From positions 23,048 to 87,047 of the forward strand of contig NZ_JOCQ01000029.1 of assembly GCF_000720725.1 (NCBI RefSeq): a stretch of DNA of 64,000 bases, read 5' to 3'. The notes below the pieces were generated by a model. It did not search any database. It was not told where the DNA came from and worked only from the letters and a program-made list of their open reading frames with translations. The first letter of the stretch is position 1. Every line of letters starts with the position of its first letter. Source of the DNA: Streptomyces rimosus subsp. rimosus (lineage in GTDB: Bacteria > Actinomycetota > Actinomycetes > Streptomycetales > Streptomycetaceae). The position numbers and the translations under genes are program-made. Shown here piece after piece: positions 18,363 to 26,892 of this stretch.

Positions 18363-19469
18363 ATGGACGCTCTGCTGGTTCTCTTCGCCGCTGCCGCTCT
18401 CGGCGGTCTCGTCCTGTTGCCGTGGCTGCGGCGCAGGCAGGCCGCGCAGCAGGCCGAGCAGGGCATGGCGGTGGCCGCCGACCCCATGGCGGGTTACGGC
18501 TTCGTACCGGCCCCGGAGCTGGACGTACGGCTGCCAGGACCCGACCCGGAGCTGGAGGAGGCCCTCGACGAGATCCGGCGGGCGCACGACTGGCGCCCGG
18601 CCGCGCAGCTGCTGAGCGCGACCGGAGAGGACTGGGAGCGGCGCTGGCAGCGCGTGCAGACGCTCGCCGGGGCCGCGGCGTTCGAGCTGGCGGAACGGCC
18701 GGGACAGGGCGGCATCTGGCTGCGTACGTGGCGCTCCGAGGCGCCCAAGGACCCGGGCGGCGCGCAGACGCACGCCCAGTTCCTGGTCATCCAGGCGCTG
18801 CGCGACCCCGGCTCGCAGGACTTCCGCATGATCCTGGAGGAGGCCCGTACGGTCTGCCACGAGGCGGCCCTGCTGGCCCCCGGCAGCCCCATTCCGTACA
18901 TCACCGAGCTGGCCGTAGTCCGCGGCCTCGGCGAGCGCCGCGCCGACTACGACGCGCTGTGGTCGAAGGTCACCCAGCGCGCCCCGCACCACATGGGCGC
19001 CCACCTCGCCGCGCTGCCCTACTGGTCGCAGAAGTGGCACGGCTCCAAGGAGGAGGCCGCCGCCTTCACCGAGGCCGCCGCGGCGGCCGCCCCCGCCAAG
19101 AGCCTGCTCCCGGCCCTCCCGCTGTTCGCCGTCCACGACCACCTCCCTGAGGCCAACATGGTGCGCGGCCTGTTCCAGAGCGCGGTCGTGGAACGCGCGA
19201 TAGAAGGCGCGCACTTCGCCCTGCGGGAGGCCCCGGCGGACCACCCCATGGCCCCGCACGTCCGGCACCTGCTCATCTGGTTCCTCGTCCACGCGGAGCG
19301 CTACGAGGAAGCGATGGAGCAGCTGAGCCTGGTGGACGGCCACGTCGGCGCGGTCCCGTGGTCGTACGGCCCCAGCCCCGCCGCCGAATACGCCGCATAC
19401 CGGGCCCGGGCCGTGGCGGGGTGGGAGCAGGGCGGGGGGACATCGGCGGGCTTCCGGTCGCGGTCGTAG
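18363..19469 (+). CDS. Conserved hypothetical membrane-anchored protein
   Basis: 368 residues, not recognised. One N-terminal transmembrane helix (LLVLFAAAALGGLVLLPWL, residues 4-22) and an RRRQAAQQ anchor are followed by a soluble all-alpha region with Trp/Arg-rich helices (DWERRWQRVQTLAGAAAFEL) and TPR-like pairs (HVRHLLIWFLVHAERYEEAM). It faces the cytosol if the N-terminus is outside. It is divergent from metB across 155 bp and ends 116 bp before msrA. From memory similar proteins sit here in other streptomycetes, without a known role. Confidence 0.75.
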   Translation: MDALLVLFAAAALGGLVLLPWLRRRQAAQQAEQGMAVAADPMAGYGFVPAPELDVRLPGPDPELEEALDEIRRAHDWRPAAQLLSATGEDWERRWQRVQTLAGAAAFELAERPGQGGIWLRTWRSEAPKDPGGAQTHAQFLVIQALRDPGSQDFRMILEEARTVCHEAALLAPGSPIPYITELAVVRGLGERRADYDALWSKVTQRAPHHMGAHLAALPYWSQKWHGSKEEAAAFTEAAAAAAPAKSLLPALPLFAVHDHLPEANMVRGLFQSAVVERAIEGAHFALREAPADHPMAPHVRHLLIWFLVHAERYEEAMEQLSLVDGHVGAVPWSYGPSPAAEYAAYRARAVAGWEQGGGTSAGFRSRS

Positions 19470-19585
19470 CAGGTGGGGCGCCGAACGCCCGCACCGGAAT
19501 GCTCACGCGCCCGCCCGACGTTGAACCGGTCGGCCGCCCTACCCCCGTACGGTTTCCCCTCCTCCTGCCATTGGAGCCCGCCGCC

Positions 19586-20254
19586 ATGCTCTTCAACCGC
19601 TTCAAGACCGCCCTCCCCTCCCCCGACGAGGCCCTGAAGGGCCGCCCCGAGCCCGCCTTCACCGTCCCCGACCGCCACACCGTCCTCGGCACCCCGCTGC
19701 TCGGCCCGTACCCCGAGCACCTGCGCGTCGCCGACTTCGGCCTGGGCTGCTTCTGGGGCGCCGAGCGCAAGTTCTGGCAGGCCGAGGGCGTCTGGACGAC
19801 CCTGGCCGGCTACCAGGGCGGCCACACCCCGAACCCCACCTACGAAGAGGTGTGCAGCGGCTTCACCGGCCACACCGAAGCGGTCCGCGTCGTCTACGAC
19901 CCCGCCAAGACCTCCTACGACGCCCTCCTGAAGCTCTTCTGGGAATCCCACGACCCCACCCAGGGCTTCCGCCAGGGCAACGACACCGGCACCCAGTACC
20001 GCTCCGCGATCTACACCCACTCCCCCGCCGACCAGCAGACGGCCGAGACCTCACGCGCGGCCTACCAGGCTGTCCTCCGCGCCTCGGGCTACGGCGACAT
20101 CACCACGGAGATTCTTCCGGCCGCCCCGGACCGGCCCTTCTATGCGGCTGAGGACTACCACCAGCAGTACCTCGACAAGAATCCGGCAGGGTACTGCGGG
20201 ATCGGGGGGACGGGGGTTTCGTGCCCGGTGGGGGTAGCGCCGGCCGGCGAATGA
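19586..20254 (+). CDS. msrA: Peptide-methionine (S)-S-oxide reductase
   Basis: 222 residues; ATG with GGAG nine bases upstream. The catalytic motif GLGCFWGAERKFW (about 53-65) has the nucleophilic Cys. GYQGGHTPNPTYEEVCSGFT and GHTEAVRVVYDP are conserved MsrA blocks, as is YRSAIYTHSP. A resolving Cys is likely in the C-terminal YCGIGGTGVSC. It repairs methionine-S-sulfoxide with thioredoxin. The N-terminal 40 residues (FNRFKTALPSPDEALKGRPE) are typical of actinobacterial and plant-type MsrA. Confidence 0.95.
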   Translation: MLFNRFKTALPSPDEALKGRPEPAFTVPDRHTVLGTPLLGPYPEHLRVADFGLGCFWGAERKFWQAEGVWTTLAGYQGGHTPNPTYEEVCSGFTGHTEAVRVVYDPAKTSYDALLKLFWESHDPTQGFRQGNDTGTQYRSAIYTHSPADQQTAETSRAAYQAVLRASGYGDITTEILPAAPDRPFYAAEDYHQQYLDKNPAGYCGIGGTGVSCPVGVAPAGE

Positions 20255-20405
20255 CGGCCGGTCTGTGTACGGCAAACGCTGATGCCCGGTGCGACTGGCC
20301 GCACGAGGAACTCACGTCTCTCCACTGCCATGCGGCGAGTCTCACTTTTGGACGAGAAGCCTCTTGGCAGTGTGGCCGCGGCCCTGGAGCGCCACCATCT
20401 TGTCC

Positions 20406-20822
20406 ATGGCATCTTCGGGGGCACGCGGCGGTCGGCTGGGCGGGTTGGGTCAATGGTGGGGCGTTCTGGCCGGTGGCTTGCTGATCGCGGCGTGGGTCGA
20501 TTCCGCCGCCGGACCGGCCTTGGTGATCACCCTGTCCGCCGTCGTGCTCCTGTGGAGCTTCTTCCAGGCACCGGTGACGTGTGGCGCTCCCGTACGAGGG
20601 CGTGCGGACGGCTGCCGCAACAACGCATCAGGTCTGCTGCTCGGCTGCCACATCCGTCAACACCGCTGGCAGAAGCTGAAGATGCTGATCGTCCGCCGGC
20701 AGGTGCGCGCCTTCTGTGCCGGTCTGTTCTCGGACGGCAAGGCGACAGTCGTCACGCTGGCCGGTGTGGGGAGCTTCATTTCCGGGCTCGCAGCTCTCGT
20801 TCCCGGTGTCGTCGTTCATTGA
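20406..20822 (+). CDS. Small membrane protein with a Cys-rich loop
   Basis: About 138 residues; the start is uncertain (an in-frame ATG lies upstream at 20289). Two hydrophobic helices (GVLAGGLLIAAWVDSA and ALVITLSAVVLLWSFF) precede a loop CGAPVRGRADGCRNNASG followed by LLLGCHIRQHRWQK. A C-terminal hydrophobic stretch GSFISGLAALVPGVVV ends the protein. The C-x9-C-x9-C-H-x3-H spacing resembles small zinc-binding knuckles. Not a known enzyme family. Codon choice is slightly less G/C-biased than in neighbours. Confidence 0.55.
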   Translation: MASSGARGGRLGGLGQWWGVLAGGLLIAAWVDSAAGPALVITLSAVVLLWSFFQAPVTCGAPVRGRADGCRNNASGLLLGCHIRQHRWQKLKMLIVRRQVRAFCAGLFSDGKATVVTLAGVGSFISGLAALVPGVVVH

Positions 20823-20981
20823 GGCCCTCGGGCGGGGGCGTAAGCGGGTGCGGGGCCCCCGTAAGTGACTTGTGGGAGTTGCTTGTTGTTGTCACTGTGG
20901 CGGGGCAGAGGGCTGGAGGCGATCACCCGGGGGTAGGCCGGGACAGGCCGAAGGCCAGGGCAGAAGGGTGGAGGAGGGCGC

Positions 20982-21416
20982 GTGGGTGCGGGGCGTGAGG
21001 CATTTGCTGTGCGGGTGTCCGTGCGGGGGTACGAGACGGATTCTCAGGGGCACTTGAACGGGAGTGTGTATCTGCAGTACGCGGAGCATGCCCGGTGGTC
21101 GGTGTTGCAGGCGGCCGGGATACGGCAGGGTGATCTGCTGGCGAAGGGGGTCGGGCCGGTCACGCTGGAGACCACCGTCCGGTATCTGCGGGAGCTGCGG
21201 GCCGGGGATGAGGTCGAGGTGACCTGCGGCTTCGTGTGGGGTGAGGGCAAGACGTTCCGGATGGAGCAGGAGGTCCGGCGGGTTGATGACGGCAGCGTGG
21301 CGGCCCGGGTGACGGCGGTGGGCGGGTTGATGGACCTGGAAGCGCGCAAGCTGGTCGTCGATCCGGTGGAGTACTTCCGGGCGTTGGCGGGGGATGCAGG
21401 GGTGCTGGGGTTGTAG
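20982..21416 (+). CDS. Acyl-CoA thioesterase, 4HBT hotdog fold
   Basis: 144 residues from a GTG preceded by GGAGGAGG. The hotdog fold is visible: RVSVRGYETDSQGHLNGSVY with the catalytic-type Asp and the conserved H-x-N, LQYAEHARWSVLQAAG, then TVRYLRELRAGDEVEV and a second sheet. YbgC/4-hydroxybenzoyl-CoA thioesterase-like enzymes hydrolyse acyl-CoA in the cytosol. The substrate is not predictable. It ends just before a terminator facing the convergent serine hydrolase gene. Confidence 0.88.
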   Translation: MGAGREAFAVRVSVRGYETDSQGHLNGSVYLQYAEHARWSVLQAAGIRQGDLLAKGVGPVTLETTVRYLRELRAGDEVEVTCGFVWGEGKTFRMEQEVRRVDDGSVAARVTAVGGLMDLEARKLVVDPVEYFRALAGDAGVLGL

Positions 21417-21423
21417 GGCGAAG

Positions 21424-21455
21424 GGGCGCGCGGACCGTTGCGGGGCCGCGCGCCC
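21424..21455. terminator. Bidirectional terminator
   Basis: GGGCGCGCGG (21424-21433) pairs perfectly with CCGCGCGCCC (21446-21455) across a 12-base loop, between the convergent thioesterase and serine hydrolase genes. Confidence 0.75.
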
Positions 21456-21460
21456 TTGGC

Positions 21461-22792
21461 TCAGTGCTGTGCCGCTGCTGCCGGTACTGCTGTTTCCATG
21501 GGGCTGAGGAGAGCGCCGGTGGCGCCGGCTCCCGCCGTGGCCTTGCCGCACAGCGCCTGGACGATGTGTGTGTTCAGAGCGGCGTCGACCGGGTGGGACT
21601 GTGACGGATCGGCGTCCAGCCGCTGGTATTTCATCAGGTTGATGCCCAGCGACACCTGGCGTCGGCCGTCCTGGCTCGTCAGCGCGTAGGTGCCGGCGCC
21701 GAACACTGCACCGCTGTGGCCCCAGAACCGGCCGCACGGCAGGTCCTGCGCGGCCAGCCCGAGTCCGTAGTAGCCCTGCACCCGGCCCGTGGCGTCCCGG
21801 ACCGGGACGGTGGTCTGCATTTCCCGCAGTTCCGCGGGCGCCAGGAGCTTTCCGGTGAGCAGCGCGCGGTAGAACTGGTTCAGGTCGGCGGTGGTCGAGA
21901 CCAGCGAGCCGAGGGCCCAGGCCCAGGACATGTCGTAGACGCTGTAGTCACGTGGCGGATCGATCCGGCCGTACAGGGACTCGTACATCTTCGCGTGCGG
22001 ACCCTCGATGTACGGGGTGCGCGGGAAGTAGGTGTGGCGCAGTCCGGCCGCGCGGATGACGTGCCGCGTCAGGTACTTCTCCGCGTCCTGGCCGGTGACC
22101 TTGGTCAGGATCAGCCCGGCGAGCACGTAGTTGGTGTTGGAGTACACGTGCACGGCGCCGGGTTCCCCGGTCCGCGGTTCCGCCAGGCCGTACCGGACGA
22201 GTTCCAGGGGGCTGAAGTGGCGGAAACGGTTGTCGTCGATGCTCTGCGGGTCCAGTCGGCGCAGAGACGGGAAAGCTCCCGGTATGTAGTCGCCGATGCC
22301 GCTGGTGTGGTTGAGCAGCATCCGTACGGTGATCCGGCGGCCCAGGTCACCGGGGACGACGCCGGGGAGGTAGCGGGCGATCGGCGCGTCGAGTTCGATG
22401 CGGTCCCGCGCGACCTGCTGGAGGATGCCGACGGCGGCGAAGGTCTTGGTGATGCTGCCTATGCGGTGTTCCATCTGGGAACGGACCGGGCGTCCGGTGT
22501 CGATGTCGGCGACGCCGGCGGCTCCGCGCCATTCGTCCTTGCCGTCGCGTACGGCCGAGTAGACGCCGTACATGCCTGCCGAGTGGATCGCGGCGAGGGA
22601 CCGGTCGAGGTCCTTGCGGTCGAGGCCCTTGGTGACCGGGTTGTGCGATGCGGGGGCGGGTGTCGCCGCGGACGCCGGGGCCGCCGCCGTGGCGGTCAGC
22701 GCGAGGGCGACTGCCACTGCGGCTCCCGCGGAGCGCCATCTGCCGCGGTGGCGGCCGAAGCGGCGGAGTGGGGCAGGTATGGGTAAGGGCAT
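21461..22792 (-). CDS. Secreted serine hydrolase (class C beta-lactamase / D-Ala-D-Ala carboxypeptidase family, S12)
   Basis: 443 residues; ATG with AGGAGG eight bases upstream. A signal peptide is clear: basic LRRFGRHRGRWRS, then AGAAVAVALALTATAAAPASAA. The active-site triad of S12 enzymes is present: S-x-x-K in GSITKTFAAVG, Y-x-N in HVYSNTNYVLAG and H-x-G in FWGHSGAVFG. HTSGIGDYIPG is also typical. It acts outside the membrane on D-Ala peptides, lactams or esters; the exact substrate is unknown. No lipobox or C-terminal anchor, so it is probably released. It is transcribed alone, 240 bp downstream of the DUF2786 gene. Confidence 0.9.
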   Translation of the reverse strand: MPLPIPAPLRRFGRHRGRWRSAGAAVAVALALTATAAAPASAATPAPASHNPVTKGLDRKDLDRSLAAIHSAGMYGVYSAVRDGKDEWRGAAGVADIDTGRPVRSQMEHRIGSITKTFAAVGILQQVARDRIELDAPIARYLPGVVPGDLGRRITVRMLLNHTSGIGDYIPGAFPSLRRLDPQSIDDNRFRHFSPLELVRYGLAEPRTGEPGAVHVYSNTNYVLAGLILTKVTGQDAEKYLTRHVIRAAGLRHTYFPRTPYIEGPHAKMYESLYGRIDPPRDYSVYDMSWAWALGSLVSTTADLNQFYRALLTGKLLAPAELREMQTTVPVRDATGRVQGYYGLGLAAQDLPCGRFWGHSGAVFGAGTYALTSQDGRRQVSLGINLMKYQRLDADPSQSHPVDAALNTHIVQALCGKATAGAGATGALLSPMETAVPAAAAQH

Positions 22793-23032
22793 GGAGCCGG
22801 CCTCCTGTGGAGCGTCTGCGGGCCCGGTGTGCGGGCCGGGCGGAATCGGACACACGTGGCCAGGCCCGGACAACGGTCAGCCGCGGCCGTTGTCCGGCCG
22901 CGGCGAGTGCGGACCATGATTCTCGCGGGCGCGGCGGGGCCCGCCATCCTCCGTGAGCAGGAGCAAGATCCGGCCGATGCGGTACGGCTCGAACACGTCA
23001 CCCGGCCGCGGCCGCCCAGGCGGGGTAAGGGC

Positions 23033-24310
23033 CTACGCCTCTCCCCGCCTCCCCAGCCGCGCCCGGTCCGCCGCCGCCCTGCCCTGCTCCCAGCCCGCCG
23101 CGTCGCGTACGCCGCGCATGCGGACGGCAGCGGTCTCGGGGAAGAGTTCGCCGGCGGTTTGCGCCACCGCGACCTCGCGGGCGGCCAGGACCGGGAGGAG
23201 GTCCGGGGTGCTGGTCGCGGCCTCGGTGGTTGCTTCCTTCGTGGCTGTCGTCAGGCGGGTGCGGATGCGGTCGGCGTAGGCGACGAGGAAGGTCTGGCGG
23301 AAGTCGCGGGTGCGGCGGGAGCGGCCGTGGCTGTGGTGGGCGTCGCCCGCGCGGTGCATGGCGGTGGTGGCCTGGAGGAGCAAGGAGGTGTAGAGCAGTT
23401 CGGCGGCCTCCAGGTCGGCTTTGAAGCCGATGAGCGTCGAGAAGCCCACGTCGCCGGACCAGACGGCCTGGCAGCGGTTGGCGGCGGCGACCGCGTCGAG
23501 CAGCAGCGCTTTCGCCTGCTCGTACGGGCCCTCGATGCCGATGCGGATGGCGGCGGGGGCGGCGGTCCGGCCGGAGCCGGACCCCGCGTCGGCCCCGGCG
23601 TGGTGGTCGAGCAGCGCCTCGTCGATGCTGTGCCGCGCCATCAGCTCCTGGGCCTTGGCCGACAGCGCCTCCGCCTCCTCCGGGTAGTCCGTCGCCTCGG
23701 CCTTGGCCAGCAGGCCGCGGATACGACCGAGGAGTCGCGGCTGGGTGGAGGTGCCGCCCCCGCGTACGGGCTGAGCGGTCGGGAGGGGGGTGATGCGGGG
23801 CAGGCGTGCCAGCACGCGCAGCGCCGCCAGTACGTCGTAGGTCGTCTCGAAGCGTGAACTGCGGCGGCGGCGTGTCAGGTCTTCCAGGTAGGCGGTCTCG
23901 GACGACCACCAGATCTCAGCTCCGAGGTCGCGCAGCTGGTCCGCCCAGCGGGGGCCCCGGGCCCGTTCCGCCGCCCGGCCCGCGCGCTGTGACTCGACGG
24001 CCATCGCATCCACGACGACTGCCGTACGCGGGCCGCCGCCCGTTTCCCTCCGTACGATCCGCTCCAGGTCGGCGGGCTGCCAGCCGCCCTGCCAGCAGCG
24101 GCGTACGGCGTCCTCCGCCGCCGCCAGCAGCGCGGCGCCGACGGCCTCCGGGCCCGCGGGGGCGGCCGCCAGCATCGAGGCACCGGCCTCCAGGGCGTCC
24201 TCGGCGGGCGGCCCGTCCTCGGCGTACCGGACGCTGCCGAGCACCGTGCCGACCAGTTCGCGGGCCGCGGCCCGGTCCTGCTGCCGCTGTCCGTCCTTGC
24301 GCTTGCTCAC
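23033..24310 (-). CDS. DUF2786 domain protein
   Basis: 425 residues from GTG. The DUF2786 signature lies mid-protein: RLLGRIRGLLAKAEATDYPE then EAEALSAKAQELMARHSIDE. The flanking helical regions (RAVR..CWQGGWQPADLERI upstream, and FSTLIGFKADLEAAELLYTS then LLLQATTAMHRAG downstream) resemble the proteins of unknown function that carry this domain in actinobacteria and phages. No catalytic motif is evident. Preceded by the strong terminator of the L,D-transpeptidase gene, so it has its own promoter. Confidence 0.85.
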   Translation of the reverse strand: MSKRKDGQRQQDRAAARELVGTVLGSVRYAEDGPPAEDALEAGASMLAAAPAGPEAVGAALLAAAEDAVRRCWQGGWQPADLERIVRRETGGGPRTAVVVDAMAVESQRAGRAAERARGPRWADQLRDLGAEIWWSSETAYLEDLTRRRRSSRFETTYDVLAALRVLARLPRITPLPTAQPVRGGGTSTQPRLLGRIRGLLAKAEATDYPEEAEALSAKAQELMARHSIDEALLDHHAGADAGSGSGRTAAPAAIRIGIEGPYEQAKALLLDAVAAANRCQAVWSGDVGFSTLIGFKADLEAAELLYTSLLLQATTAMHRAGDAHHSHGRSRRTRDFRQTFLVAYADRIRTRLTTATKEATTEAATSTPDLLPVLAAREVAVAQTAGELFPETAAVRMRGVRDAAGWEQGRAAADRARLGRRGEA

Positions 24311-24326
24311 ATGGTCACGATACGGA

Positions 24327-24364
24327 GGGCGGGCCCCCGCCTAGGCACCGGCGGGGGCCCGCCC
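24327..24364 (-). terminator. Terminator of the L,D-transpeptidase gene
   Basis: A perfect 15-bp G/C stem (24327-24341 with 24350-24364), loop TAGGCACC, 20 bases beyond the stop of the L,D-transpeptidase gene and 17 bases before the GTG of the DUF2786 gene. Confidence 0.8.
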
Positions 24365-24383
24365 TTAAGAGGTCAGGGGTGCG

Positions 24384-25628
24384 CTACTTCACTGCGCTGC
24401 CCGCGACCCACTCGTTCCAGTCCATGTTCCAGCCGTTGAGGCCGTTGTCCGGCTTGATCGTCTTGTCGGGGGAGTTGACCATGTGGACAACGTCGCCGAC
24501 CAGCGAGTTCTGGTAGAACCAGGCGCCGTCCGTGCCCGGGTCGCCGGCGCCCTTGACGTCCTCCAGGCCGATGCAGCCGTGGCTGGTGTTGGCGTTGCCG
24601 AAGATGCCCTTGCCCCAGTAGTTGCCGTGCAGGAACGTGCCGGAGCTGGACAGGCGCATGGCGTGCGGCACGTCGGGGATGTCGTACTCGCCCTTGCCGT
24701 CGTTGTTCGTGAAGCCGACCGTGGAGCCGTCCATGCGGGTCTGCTGGTACTTCTCCGAGACGACCATCTTGCCGTTGTACGTCGGGTGGTCCGTGCTGCC
24801 CGCGGAGATCGGGATCGTACGGATGGTCCTGCCGTCCCGTACCACCGTCATCCGATGCGTCTTGGCATCGACGGTGCTGATCTGGGAACGGCCGATCTGG
24901 AAGCTGAACTTCTTGTTCTGGACGCCCTTGACGCCGGGCGCGGCCTCGACGCCGTCCAGCTTCAGGTCCACGCTGACCTTGGAATTCGGCTTCCAGTAGT
25001 CCTTCGGACGGAAGTCCAGGCGCTGGTCGCCGAACCAGTGGCCGACGATCTCCTGGTTGCTGCTGGACGCCACCTTGATCGCGGACTGGACGTCCTTCTT
25101 GTTCTTCACCGGCTTGTCGAAGTTGACCGACACCGGCATGCCGACGCCGACGGTCGAGCCGTCCTCCGGCGTGTAGTTCCCTATGAAGCTGTTCTTCGGG
25201 GAGACCGTGGTGAAGGTCGAGTGCTCCACCGCCTTGCGGCCCTCGGAGTCGGCGGCTTGGGCGGTGATCGTGTACTTGGTCGACCGCTCCAGCTGCTTCT
25301 TCGGCTTCCAGGAGGAGCCGTCGGCGGCGAGCGTGCCCTCGACGGGCTTCTTGTCCTCGCCCGCGGTCATCCGGACGTCGGTCAGCTTGCCGCTGGTGAC
25401 GCTGACCTTGGCGTCGCTGTTGATGCCCGCGTCGGCCGCACCGTTCGCCGGCGATATCTTGATCTTGGCTTCGGAGGCGTCCTTCGCCGCCGCCTCGTCG
25501 ACCTTCTTCGTGTTGTCGTGGCCGCCATCGTCACCGCCGTCGCCACCACCGCACGCTCCGAGGGTCAGCACACCCCCGAGCAGCGCGGCAGTGGCTATCA
25601 GGCCCTTGCGACGCTTGCTGTCCGTCAT
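24384..25628 (-). CDS. Lipoprotein L,D-transpeptidase
   Basis: 414 residues. The ATG at 25628 was preferred over one five codons upstream because GGAGAG precedes it suitably. A lipoprotein signal is clear: basic KRRKG, ATAALLGGVLTLGAC with the lipobox LGAC, then an Asp/Gly-rich linker. Two Ig-like domains (about 60-270) precede the YkuD catalytic domain with H in FLHGNYWGKGIFGNAN and TSHGCIGLEDV (Cys nucleophile). These enzymes make 3-3 peptidoglycan cross-links outside the membrane and tolerate most beta-lactams. An ECF-type promoter (GGAAC-17-CGTT) lies upstream, fitting envelope-stress control. Confidence 0.93.
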   Translation of the reverse strand: MTDSKRRKGLIATAALLGGVLTLGACGGGDGGDDGGHDNTKKVDEAAAKDASEAKIKISPANGAADAGINSDAKVSVTSGKLTDVRMTAGEDKKPVEGTLAADGSSWKPKKQLERSTKYTITAQAADSEGRKAVEHSTFTTVSPKNSFIGNYTPEDGSTVGVGMPVSVNFDKPVKNKKDVQSAIKVASSSNQEIVGHWFGDQRLDFRPKDYWKPNSKVSVDLKLDGVEAAPGVKGVQNKKFSFQIGRSQISTVDAKTHRMTVVRDGRTIRTIPISAGSTDHPTYNGKMVVSEKYQQTRMDGSTVGFTNNDGKGEYDIPDVPHAMRLSSSGTFLHGNYWGKGIFGNANTSHGCIGLEDVKGAGDPGTDGAWFYQNSLVGDVVHMVNSPDKTIKPDNGLNGWNMDWNEWVAGSAVK

Positions 25629-25713
25629 CACACGACTCTCCATTGCCTTGCTGCCGAACCCGGAAACCCCCGAGCCGGGCGTCGCACCGCAGACTGCCGG
25701 GCGACACCTCAGG

Positions 25714-25739
25714 AACGTCTGTTCCGTTTCGTCCGTTCC
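25714..25739 (-). promoter_or_regulatory. ECF (SigE-like) promoter for the L,D-transpeptidase gene
   Basis: On the minus strand GGAAC (25735-25739) and CGTT (25714-25717) are separated by 17 bp, the layout of Streptomyces SigE-type envelope-stress promoters. The expected leader is about 80 bases. A GTGGCA-AA-TGCCAC dyad lies just upstream at 25755-25768. Motif match only. Confidence 0.45.
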
Positions 25740-25871
25740 ATACGTAGGACAGCTGTGGCAAATGCCACGCAACCCCCGGACGGGGCGGGACGTCGTCCGG
25801 GGGCGCGCGGCAGGAGTGCGCGGCGGGATGGGCGCCGCCGGTGGCGAAGAGCCCCGGCGTGCGCGTCCCGC

Positions 25872-26252
25872 TCAGAAGCGGACCCGCACCCCGTCCGCGG
25901 TCTCCGCGCCCTCCGGCTCGTCGTCCTCCGGATAGTCCTCGTCCTCCGCGTCGTCGCCGAGGACCCACTCCGCGTCCGCGTCGTAGTCGATCTCCTCACT
26001 GCTCCACGACGCCTGGGTCAGCTCCACCCCGGGCACGTCCTCGACCAGGTCGAAGGGGTCCACGAGGTACGCCAGGGCCTCCGCCGGATCGCCCTGTACC
26101 GTCTCCCGCGCATGCCCGCGCTCCTCGGCGGGCAGGGACGGGTCGGCGTTGATGTGGTCGAGTGCGGCGCCGGTCAGCCGGTCCGAGTCCGTGACCTCCA
26201 TGACCAGTTCGACATGGAGCCGGACAAACCGTGATGTCTCGTCATTGCTCAT
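25872..26252 (-). CDS. Conserved hypothetical acidic protein
   Basis: 126 residues starting MSNDETSRFVRLHVELVMEV, a more natural start than the upstream in-frame ATG at 26324. A beta-strand-rich N-terminal half (FVRLHVELVMEVTDSDRLTG, then AALDHINADPSLPAEERGHA) is followed by a strongly acidic tail (DADAEWVLGDDAEDEDYPED). No known domain was recognised. It lies between the L,D-transpeptidase gene and a divergent small surface protein gene and seems to be transcribed alone. Confidence 0.75.
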   Translation of the reverse strand: MSNDETSRFVRLHVELVMEVTDSDRLTGAALDHINADPSLPAEERGHARETVQGDPAEALAYLVDPFDLVEDVPGVELTQASWSSEEIDYDADAEWVLGDDAEDEDYPEDDEPEGAETADGVRVRF

Positions 26253-26361
26253 GTCTGGGAGCGTAAGCACCAGCCGGTCCTGACTTCCCCACGACCCGCG
26301 GCTGTCACTAACATCTGTTGTCAACGGTCAATTTGCCGAGCCCACAAGGGGGATCGTTTCC

Positions 26362-26691
26362 GTGCCCGTGACCGCACGTCGACCACTGCTGACCGCCGCA
26401 GCCGCGGGATCGGTACTGCTCGCCCTGTGGTTCGTCCCGTCCGCGAACGCCACCGTCGAACACGGCGAACGGACGACGCACACCCCCCGCCCGGCCCAGC
26501 AGGACCCGGCCATCCAGCCGCAGTCCGCCGGCCAGGCGCAGCAGGGTCCGGAACAGCGGCCGGATGATCTGCTCGCGGACACCGGCGCCTTCGACACCAC
26601 GCCGTACGCCATCGGCGGCGCAGCCTTCCTCGGCATCGGCGCCGGCCTGGTCGGCTTCTCCGTCCGCCGTACGCGCGGCAGCGAGGTCTGA
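26362..26691 (+). CDS. Small LADTG-anchored surface protein (sortase E substrate)
   Basis: 109 residues from GTG with AAGGGGGAT upstream. The N-terminus is a signal peptide (TARRPLLTAAAAGSVLLALW then FVPSANA). The mature part is a short Gln/Pro-rich linker. The C-terminus is a cell-wall sorting signal: LADTG (about residues 71-75), a hydrophobic stretch YAIGGAAFLGIGAGLVGFSV and a basic RRTRGSE tail. LAxTG is the preferred motif of Streptomyces class E sortases, as in the long chaplins. The mature secreted part is only about 45 residues, with no recognised domain. Confidence 0.8.
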   Translation: MPVTARRPLLTAAAAGSVLLALWFVPSANATVEHGERTTHTPRPAQQDPAIQPQSAGQAQQGPEQRPDDLLADTGAFDTTPYAIGGAAFLGIGAGLVGFSVRRTRGSEV

Positions 26692-26857
26692 GCGGGGCCC
26701 GAGCGGAGACCGATCGGGGCCCGAGCGGAGCCCAGGGGCGTTCGCGCAGCTCAGGCTGCGATGAGCCCGGCAAAGAGACTTGACGAAGAGACATGGCTAA
26801 GAAGCGCCGGACCCGGGAAGTGCCGGACCACGCGCGGTTAGCGCGGGAGGCGCCGGA

Positions 26858-26883
26858 CCGCGCGCGGACCGAACCGCGCGCGG
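26858..26883 (-). terminator. Terminator after hutH
   Basis: CCGCGCGCGG (26858-26867) pairs with CCGCGCGCGG (26874-26883) across a six-base loop, ten bases beyond the hutH stop codon. Confidence 0.65.
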
Positions 26884-26892
26884 CTCCGCCCC

